DNA of 64,000 nt, from positions 18,232,501 to 18,296,500 of the forward strand of contig NC_088359.1 of NCBI RefSeq assembly GCF_036884655.1. The letters run 5' to 3'. The notes beneath the pieces were generated by a model that was not told the origin of the DNA, did no database searches, and was given only the letters and a program-made list of their open reading frames with translations. Both the position numbers and the translations under genes were made by a program. The first letter of the stretch is position 1; the number at the start of each line of letters is the position of its first letter. The DNA is from Musa acuminata AAA Group (lineage: Eukaryota > Streptophyta > Magnoliopsida > Zingiberales > Musaceae). Below, one piece after another: positions 56,210 to 64,000 of this stretch.

Positions 56210-58765
56210 TGTCACGCCCCTCAAAATATCGACAATATTTAAAATTTTCATCACAACTAATCCAGGATCCAAACACACATTTGAGGTCACTAAGAAAACA
56301 TTCAGATAAAAAATTTCACCTCTATAGTCTACAAATTCATAACCCTGTGCAGTTCATAAACATCCCACACATCACTCGATAATTCAAACAAACTGAACTT
56401 AACTCATCAAAATAATAACCACAACATAATTTCACAAGTGGGGAAGTCTATGCAGTCACCAAACCAACGATTACCATAAGTTCGTATCATTACATGAATT
56501 TAACTTAACATTCCAAAATCCTAAACATGAGGGATCCTTTAACTTACACAAAATCCACAGGTTTAGATTCATCGTCAACATTTCATTAGATGCAGAGTGG
56601 CTTATACAACAAATACATATATGCTAACACAGATCTGCCCAAAATCTTCTAACTTTCCACTGCCTCAGCCCAATCTTAACATTTAAGCAAGCGATACGCT
56701 ATCCTGAAAAATTTATCAACAAACGAGGTGCGCATATAGAGCTCAGCAAGTGACTAACATATCCATATCAAAATAGGACAATTTCCAAAGAGATAAAGTT
56801 TCATAATACGAGGCAGAATATACGAATTCGTAGACATAATATCATTAGGTGCAGAATCACAATTGTCCTTTCAATCATACATATTTGGTTCATAACATAC
56901 GGGGCATAGAGTAATTGGAGCATATCAGAAACGAATGAAACGTTTTGGAGCATAACAATAACAAATAAAACATATCAGAGCTTATCAATGGCATATAAAA
57001 TGTTCCGGAGCATATCAACAGCGTATGGAACATTTCGAAGCATAACAACAATGAATGAAACATTTCGGAGCTTATCAATATCACATACAAAACAGAAGTT
57101 CAAACGTCATCTTTGACGTTGCATTCATATCATTCTTATCCAAAGCATGTACAAAAACACATAACCAAAGCTCTGGATATCATATCAAACATACAGAAGG
57201 TGTAGTGGGATCTCAAACAGAATTGTGATTCATCCATTTCTGAATGACCACCAGAAAGAAGTCTCCCACGTCTGGGAGCTCCATCCACCCACATCTAGGT
57301 GAAGTCAGAGGGGGCCGACAGAGCATCGCAGGCTCTAAGCACATACCCTTTACCATTTCTGGCAAAGGTCCAGACAATCCCACAAACACCAGAGTACAAG
57401 AAGGTAGTTTAAACAATAAGTAGCATATATCGGAAGCACACGCGGAACAACAAAACGTACATGTGCCTTTTCGAGACAATACGATGCAAGGAACAAATCT
57501 CTCACAAATGTATTCAGATTTGGAATGAATGAAAGCAAGAGTATACAGGGATTCCAAGAAATCATATTTAGCTCAATTCAAATAAGAAGGTGAGATGAAT
57601 TCAATATCTAAAGGAATGGAACAGAATACGCGAAATCAACTAAAGCTCGATTTCTGACAGAATTCAAGTGGCACATCGAACAAATACTTCAGTATATCAA
57701 TTATGCTCCAATACCCATAAGAAAGCTAATGTTGACAGATCTATCAATCTGTTTTCTGACGAAATAAGTTTCATACGAATCAAGGTTTCCAACAAGGAGT
57801 TACCATGGATTTAGTGACCAAAGGTCAAAGACTGAATCACTGTTTTGCAGAATTTATAGGGCGGAATCAATGGATAGCAGAATTGGCCTTTGAATTCCAA
57901 AATTTTCAATCTATATAGCAAAAGAAAGATTTTCAAGTCTAGTTTCAAATAAAATCAGTTTGGTACAAATTAGAATTTTCCACAGGGAGTTATAAGCATT
58001 TTAGTATCGAAAGGTCAGAAATCTTAATCCCTGTTTTGCAGCGTCCATAAGCTCATTTGTAACAGACTTTTGGGTAAGTATTCGGTGTTCAAAATCTTCA
58101 AAATTTGTGTCAAAAGAAAGATATAACAGTCTAATTTCAAACAAACTAGGTCCTGATCAAATCTTCATTTCATAATAAAAATTATAGCGGGAACCGTATA
58201 TAGGGTTCAGTTTACCGAAAAAATTTCAGAATCCATGGTTCTATGTCCAAGGAGAGACATATCAGTTTCTAAATAGAAATCCTTCAGTTTATTTTGAATC
58301 AACATAAAAACAGAGACTAATTTTCTGTAGGATGGGGTTAGAACACTTTCCTTTGAGAATTTTGACCCCCAATTGAGAAGATTGAGTAAGAAACCACAAA
58401 GCCCCAATTTTTCTTCTTCTTCTTCCCCCTTTCTTTTCTCTTCTTCTTTCTTTCTTTCTCTGTTCTTCCACACCGCAGCTGCCTTCTCTGGTTCCTTATG
58501 AACGAAGGCAGAGAGGCTTAAGCGGTGGGATTTGTCATTTTGTGTGTTTTGCAGTTTAGTCATTGTTTTTATCATATTCACGATTAGGTCCTTAGGGTTT
58601 ACATATAGGTCCTCAGATTCATTCTTTTTTTCTTTTGAACAGATCTCCCAAATCTTAAAAATAGGTTACCTCTGATTAATACTCTATTTCTTTTGTCAAT
58701 TTAAAATAGATGCTTACATTATCACCAGAAATTTATACGAAAATTCGGAAATGAGGGGTGTTACA
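56210..58765 (-). mobile_element. Gypsy-3 5' LTR
   Basis: 2,556 bp, near-identical to 49084-51640. Tandem repeats at 56890-57085. Confidence 0.9.
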
Positions 58766-58770
58766 CAAGC

Positions 58771-59616
58771 AGTTCAATCTCTTACAAATTTTCAGCAAGA
58801 AAGAAGGAGGAGAACTCTCTAGCAAATTGAAAACAAGAAAGACAAAGACTCTTCTAAGACTTTTCTCTCAATCACTTGCTGCTCAAAAAGTTGTCTTCTC
58901 AGCTGAGACTTGAGGGGTATTTATAGGCCTCAAGAGGATTCAAATTTGAGCTCCAAAAATTTGAATTCTCTTATGTTTCCGATGCTGGCGGTGCCACCGC
59001 CCAGCCAAGCAGTGCCATCACCCAGCGCTCGAGTGCTGGGCGGTGTAACCGCCCAGCCAAGGAGGTGTCACCGCCCAACTCTCGGGTGCTGGGCGGTGCC
59101 ACCGCCTGGCTCTCCGATTTCACAGGTTTGGCTTAATTTGAGCCCAAACCAAATCTGACTTTGGGCCCAGTTGGCCCCTAACCAGGATATAGGATTATCT
59201 CTTAATCCTAATCCTAATTACAAGTGAACTACATAACAAAAACACATCCTAAGTAAGCTTTCAACCGCGAACATCGAGTCTTGTTTCGGCAAGCTTTCCG
59301 ACGAACTCCCAGCAAGCTCCCGAACTTGTGATGACTTTCACGAGTAGCCGAGCCTTCTCGGTGATCTCCATGAACCTCCGACGATCTCTTTGGCGAACTT
59401 CCGAAAATTCCGACAGGTTCCCGATTTCTTCTCTATTGGTTCCGGCAACATCTCCGACGATTCTTCGGACTCTTAAACGTCCATCGAACTTGACTCCGGT
59501 ATACTTGCTTTGTATTTTATGGTTATCGTAGTTAATCCTGCACACTTAGCTCAATAATATGGATTAGATCAATTAACCCATCAATTGATTTTATCATCAA
59601 AATCCGAGATTCAACA
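58771..59616 (-). mobile_element. Copia-B 5' LTR, outer fragment
   Basis: Resumes the LTR after Gypsy-3 and matches about 42290-43150. TATAAATA on the minus strand at 58918-58925, palindrome block at 58985-59110. Followed by the aatcc duplication and 40 bp of Copia-A integrase-side sequence (59622-59661). Confidence 0.9.
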
Positions 59617-59661
59617 AATCCCTCGTACTAATTCTCTAGATGAGATCTTAGATATTAGTTT

Positions 59662-59911
59662 CAAGCCTTGATCACATCATTTCCAATAATAGACCAAGCA
59701 GTTTGGTAAAATTCAGCTGGAAATCCATCTGGACCTGGGCTTTTGTGCTTTGGTGACTTAAAGACAACACATACAATTTCGTCATCTGTAATTGGGGCAT
59801 TGAGGATTGAAATAGCTTCCGAATCAAGTTTTCTAGTCGGCTCCACATAAATGTTATTAGGTTTCCCAGCTCTGAGTAAGGAATAAAAAAATTGCTCTGT
59901 GTGTGCTTGGG
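59662..59911 (-). pseudogene. LINE fragment: start of RT domain
   Basis: Matches the part of LINE-1 around 32940-33180 (PNNI.VEPTRKLDS, ILNAPITDDEI, KSPGPDGFPAEFYQ). It is cut inside RT at 59662 against Copia-A and fused on the other side, near 59912, to a C-terminal LINE segment. Neither edge shows a poly(A) tail, so it reached here by rearrangement rather than a simple LINE insertion. Confidence 0.8.
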
Positions 59912-60589
59912 ATGTAGGTAGTTTATTCAGAAGGGCCTGCCACGTACATAAGGAATGTCTCTGTGATCCCGGTCGATCCCATGTCCAACTACTTGGGAGC
60001 CACTTGTTATTTCTTTGCCAAATTTGATTCCATGCGGATGTGGCACTAAATTTACCATTGTCATGAAGCCAAATAAGTACATCTGAAGGGTTGTTCCTGA
60101 TTGGAATAGCTGTGATAGTCGGCCAAAGTGATAACATTTCAGGAGAAATAAGAGTAGGGAGACACTAGGTACCATTAGCAATGAACTCGGAAACTTTCCA
60201 ATCTTTGGGAGCCCCAAGGTCTTTTCGTATTCTGTCACCATAATTGAAATATACTTTTCCCATTCACCCAAGGATCGTACCACATATTAGTATTAGTTTC
60301 AGTAGAGATTACATAAGAAATGTGTTTGATTAGTCAATTCCTTGCCTTTAAAATTCCTTTCCAGGCTGTAGAGTGGTATGTTCTTGTTGAAATTTCCCAA
60401 ATCGATTCCTTTGAAAGATACCTAGCAGAAATCCATTATGACCATAAGGAACATTTGTTTTGCAAAAGGTCCCACAATTGCTTTACCAAACATGCTTTAT
60501 TCCAATCTCTAGTATTTCTCAGGTTCAACCCCCCTTCTTCTTTCGGTTTGCAGATGCTGTCCCAATTTACCATATGCATTATCTTATTA
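59912..60589 (-). pseudogene. LINE-3 fragment: C-terminal part of ORF2
   Basis: Minus order from 60589: MHMVNWDSICKPKEEGGLNL, then WDLLQNK, MWYDPWVNGKS, MLSLWPTITAIPI and SLCTWQALLNKLPT, corresponding to LINE-1 34240-34915. Broken by several stops and frameshifts between 60430 and 60130. It is interrupted on its right by the poly(A) end of LINE-2. Confidence 0.8.
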
Positions 60590-60839
60590 TTTTTTTGATA
60601 AGTAAAAGTAAATTGATTTTGTGTGAAGTTTCTACAAATAGCTTTGTCTATATAAGTTATAGACGAAGCTAGGTAACTCATAGAGTACTCATGCGGTAGT
60701 TATGACTACACATGCTATAGACTATAACTCTTAACTGTGGCCAACAAATAAAATTTAAAGTCCAGATATGCCAAGATTTCCTATGGGTATAGCTTTTGAC
60801 ATCATGCCCAAGATCTTTAGCTAATAGCAAAATTGAATT

Positions 60840-63800
60840 TGATAAAAATATCATTTTCTCTCTGTGTAAGGTGCTCCATTTTGAGATCGTTCTCCATACA
60901 TGATCTTGAGTCTCTAATAATCTCTGTCAAGAGCTGAGCATTGTTTGTGTTTGACACTCAAAGATTCTGCTACATCTTTCCTTCCACATCCACCAAATAG
61001 TGCATCTGAATATAACCTTTGTCAATTGTGTAAGAGGCCCTTTTCTTGAAAAACATTGCATGAGGTCAGCTAATTCTTGATGCAAGTTTGGTTGTGGCAT
61101 TCTATTGAGTTCGAATCGCTGGAGAATCTCATTCAATATCCATTTAGTATAGTCACTTGCAAAATAGAGATTGTCAACAGTTTCTTCTTGTTGCATACAA
61201 AGAGAGCATCGGTTCACATGATGGATACCTCTTCTTTTCATATTGTGTATTGTAGGTAGTTTATTCAGAAGGGCCTACCGTGTACATAAGGAATGTCTCT
61301 ATGATCCCGGTCGATCCCATGTCCAATTGCTTGGGAGCCACTTGTTATTTCTTTGCCTAATTTGATTCAATGCGGATGTGGCACTAAATTTACTATTGTC
61401 GTGAAGCCAAATAAGTACAACTGAAGGGTTGTTCCTGATTGGAATAGTTGTGGTAGTCGGCCAAAGTGATAACATTTCAAGATAAATAGGAGTAGGGAGA
61501 CACCAGGTACCATTAGCAATGAACTCGGAAACCTTCCAATCTTTGGGAGCCCTAAGGTCTTTTCGTATTCTGTCATCATATAATTGAAATATACTTTTCT
61601 CATTCACCCAAGGATCGTACCACATATTAGTATTAGTTCCAGTAGAGATTGCATAGGAAATATGTTTGATTAGCCAATTCTTTGACTTTAAAATTCCTTT
61701 CCAAGCTGCAGAGTGGTATGTTCTTGTTGAAATTTCCCAAATCGATTCCTTTGAAAGATACCTAGCAGAAACTCATTGTGACCATAAGGAACATTTGTTT
61801 TGCAAAAGGTCCCACAATTACTTTACCAAATATGCTTTATTCCAATCTCTAGTTTTTCTCAAGTTCAGCCCCCCTTCATCTTTCGGTTTGCAGATGCTGT
61901 CCCAATTTACCATATGCATTGTCTTATCATTTGTGTCATTCCAGAAGAAGTTTATTAATAACCGTTCAATATCTTGGAGAAGTCCAATAGGCAGAAGAAA
62001 TGCATTAGACCAATATATAGAGTAAGAGTACAACACCGAACGGATGAGTTCAAGTCGTCCTGCTTTTGAAAGAAGCTTATTTTTCCAGGACGAAATTCTA
62101 TTCTTTATTTTTTGCAGGATATGCTGACAGTGGATTTTGTGAATGCCAGTGGATATGAGTGGGAGACCAAGGTATGTAACTGGCAGATTTCCCTCACTAT
62201 CCCCTAGGGTATGTGCAATAACATTTTGGTCCTTAATGCAAGGGCTCAAGTAGACTTTACTTTTCGCATGATTTAACTGAAGGCCAGAAACTATACCAAA
62301 ATCATTCAAAATAGTAGTCAGGTTTCTTACTGAAGTTAAATCATTCTGAAGAAAGATAAGAAGATCATATGCAAAGATTATATGTGATATATGAATAGGG
62401 CCAGCATAGGGTACCTTAATATTGCCATCAAAGACCGCATATTCCAACATATAGCTAAGTCCTTCCATTGTAATTGTAAAGAGATAAAGAGAGAGTGTAT
62501 CGCCTTGTCGGATACCATTCTTGCTCCCAAAAAAACCAATAGGTGAGCCGTTGAAAAGTATTGAAAACTTTGGAGTTTCTAAGCAACATTGAATCCAATT
62601 AACCCATTGCTGAGGGAAGTTCATACCGTTGAGCATCTTATAGATAAAGTTCCTATTAACTGAGTCAAAGGCTTTTCGTAGATCAGCTTTAAAGCAGATT
62701 TTTGTTCCTTTTGCTTTTGAGTGCAGATCCTTGAACAAGTCATTAGCAAGTAGAATATTATGATGTATACTTCTCCCTTTGATGAAAGCAGCCTGATTTG
62801 GACTGATTATCTTGTGTTTTACCTTTTGTAATCTATCTACTAACAGTTTGGAGATGATCTTGTAAATAAAGTTGCTTAAAGATATGAGTCGATAGTTCTC
62901 TAGTGAATCAGCCCTTGCATTCTTGGGAATTAAAGTAATAAAAGTATAATTTTTTTTTTTTTGGTAAGTGATAATAATAAAAGTGCAATTCATCTCTCTA
63001 AGAATATGACCTGAAGAGAAAAAATGTTGGCAAGCTTTAATCACATCATTACCAATAAAGACCATGTAATTTGGTAAAATTCAGTAGGAAATCCGTCTGG
63101 ACCAGGGCTTTTGTGCTTTGGTGACTTAAAGACAACTCTTATTATTTCGTCATCTGTAATTGGGGCATTGAGGATAGAAATGGCACTCGAATCAAGTTTT
63201 CTAGTTGGCTCCACATGAATATTATTAGGTTGCCCCGCTTGGTTGAGTAAGGAATAAAAAAATTGCTTAGTGTATGCTTTAACCTCATCTAAATTCTTAA
63301 TAAGATTGTTATCTTTGTCTCTGCATTTCCTGATGCGGTTAACGGCTCTTCGAGTAGCAATGGAAGCATAAAAAAACTTAGTATTGGAATCTCCTAAAGT
63401 AAGCCAATGCTGTCGAGACTTCTGTTTTGCAAAACTTTCCTCTTGCTTTAATGCTTGCATGAAGTTATTTCTAGCTTCTGTTTCTTTTTCGATAAGATTC
63501 TCATCATGGGGCTGAAGTTGCAGCTCATGTTGCATTGCTATTAGTTCCTTTCTGCAAAATTGAACTCGGGTGGTAATATTGCCAAAGGTATTTGTATTCC
63601 ACTCCTTAAGTGCTGCTTTGCAGGCTTTGAGTTTTTGACATAAGATGTACAGGGGGGATCCATTCACATTAACATTCCAAGCTGATCTGATAACATCAAG
63701 GAACTGAGGATGAGTACTCCACATGTTGAAGAATCTAAACGGTTTCTTGCCTTTTGGTGTTGCTTTATCTGCGTGTATGTACATTAAAGAATGATCAGAA

Positions 63801-64000
63801 AATAATGGAGCATCATACTCAAGAAGTGAATCAGGGTAAACTATTAACATCTATCGAGTCAAGCCATTATTTTTCTGTTAGCTGCACCTTGATTACTCCA
63901 GGAGAGCCAATTACCCACTGATTTCATATCAGTCAATGCAGCAGTATCTATGTAATCATTAAAACTCTGAAGCTGACTTTCTGAAAGCTGTTTACCCCCC
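60840..64000 (-). pseudogene. LINE-2 ORF2 (endonuclease end, RT, zf-RVT), broken
   Basis: From 64000: the end of the AP-endonuclease domain (GNWLSWSNQGAANRKIMA, then a TGA) and LLEYDAPLFSDHSLM, whose S-D-H is the conserved end motif; a helical linker (63850-63041) with WLTLGDSNTKFFYASI; RT (63065-61818) with LIPKN, NQAAFIKGRSIHHNILLAND, DLRKAFDSVNRNF, GIRQGDTLSLYLF and the box FAYD in place of FADD; C-terminal part with stops at 61773-61775, 61299-61301 and 61275-61277; zinc-binding CSLCMQQEETVDNLYFAS (the final cysteine is Ser). A 39-bp in-frame insertion lies at about 62935-62975. Frameshifted at 63041-63065. Confidence 0.85.
62935..62975 (-). repeat. Micro-insertion of a LINE-type 3' tail in LINE-2
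   Basis: Compared with LINE-1, LINE-2 has 39 extra bases here: minus strand cacttacc plus a run of 12 or more A, flanked by a duplicated acttttatta-like sequence. The frame is kept, adding 13 residues between two copies of a TFI motif. Confidence 0.75.

Larger units (their letters stand above)
49084..58765 (-). mobile_element. Gypsy-3: Tekay/Del-like chromovirus, full length
   Basis: 9,682 bp with LTRs 49084-51640 and 56210-58765, target duplication caagc (49079-49083 and 58766-58770), primer site at 56194-56205 and a polypurine tract (minus strand, TTTTAAGGGGGGGAGG) at about 51641-51656. Coding order gag, protease, RT, RNase H, integrase, chromodomain. The long LTRs and chromodomain suit the Tekay/Del lineage. 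LTR pairs differ at few positions by eye, so the insertion is recent. It is the likely relative from which Gypsy-2 derives. Confidence 0.9.
41938..59616 (-). mobile_element. Copia-B: complete Sirevirus-like element, with Gypsy-3 inside its 5' LTR
   Basis: LTRs 41938-43150 and 48732-49083 plus 58771-59616; target duplication aatcc (41933-41937 and 59617-59621); primer site 48718-48729; internal region 43151-48731 with gag and pol in one frame. Without Gypsy-3 it is about 8 kb. Unlike Copia-A it has no additional ORF between pol and the 3' LTR, just about 900 bp of noncoding sequence. It is inserted in the integrase part of Copia-A, a relative. Confidence 0.9.
799..59661 (-). mobile_element. 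Copia-A: Sirevirus-like LTR retrotransposon, heavily interrupted
   Basis: A single minus-strand element is recovered by removing three precisely bounded insertions (Gypsy-1, a solo LTR and Copia-B), each flanked by a 5-bp duplication. Its parts in element order, right to left, are: an integrase-side fragment (59622-59661), integrase (41029-41937), reverse transcriptase and RNase H (39458-37836), a spacer (37835-37271), an additional ORF (37270-37139 joined to 3052-2058), a 3' noncoding region (2057-942) and an LTR remnant (941-799). A long additional ORF after pol and repeated polypurine tracts suit the SIRE/Maximus lineage. The gag half and right LTR are missing: the element ends abruptly against LINE sequence near 59661. 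Confidence 0.85.
60590..64000 (-). mobile_element. LINE-2: non-LTR retrotransposon, 5' end beyond window
   Basis: Its 3' end is a short A run (minus strand, 60590-60596) preceded by cttttacttatc, like that of LINE-1. It is inserted within the MHMVNWDS part of LINE-3. The element covers the endonuclease end, RT, zf-RVT and 3' noncoding region and continues past 64000. Confidence 0.85.

Overview
This window is plant nuclear DNA made almost entirely of transposable elements. I see no host protein gene, rRNA, tRNA gene or CRISPR array. Sirevirus-like Ty1/copia elements, chromoviral Ty3/gypsy elements, non-LTR LINEs and an endogenous badnavirus (a plant pararetrovirus) all point to a flowering plant. 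Sireviruses plus an integrated badnavirus would fit a monocot such as Musaceae, but that is inference. Nearly every element lies on the minus strand.

Layout, outermost first. Copia-A is an old Sirevirus-like element running from about 799 to 59661. Its LTR remnant at 799-941 abuts Gypsy-1b, whose leader and 5' LTR occupy 1-798. Three later insertions split Copia-A: Gypsy-1 (3053-37133, duplication tgttt), a solo LTR (39459-41028, tccat) and Copia-B (41938-59616, aatcc). Copia-B carries Gypsy-3 (49084-58765, caagc) in its 5' LTR. Gypsy-1 holds Gypsy-2, a tandem LTR-internal-LTR-internal-LTR array (4796-32584), and a 5'-truncated LINE (32862-35577). The middle LTR of Gypsy-2 contains the endogenous badnavirus (9065-23530), and the virus contains Copia-C (9888-18179, aattt), which has gag but no pol. 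The deepest nest is therefore five levels: Copia-A > Gypsy-1 > Gypsy-2 > badnavirus > Copia-C. From 59662 to 64000 lie rearranged, nested LINE copies.

None of the elements looks autonomous. Copia-B keeps one gag-pol frame with no frameshift but six nonsense codons. Gypsy-3 has gag, protease, RT, RNase H, integrase and a chromodomain, broken by stops and frameshifts. Gypsy-1 and Gypsy-2 have lost most of pol. The LINE reverse transcriptases have altered catalytic motifs. The viral copy is broken by stops, a scrambled segment, a frameshift, the Copia-C insertion and loss of the end of its polyprotein gene and the intergenic region.

The most informative points are the relative dating of the viral integration, its terminal redundancy and its end at the tRNA-Met primer site, the three-LTR tandem, hairpins inside a polypyrimidine LTR, palindromes in the Sirevirus-like LTRs, and nonsense codons that sibling copies show to be C-to-T or G-to-A changes. 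I found no evidence of a new functional system; the interest is structural and evolutionary.
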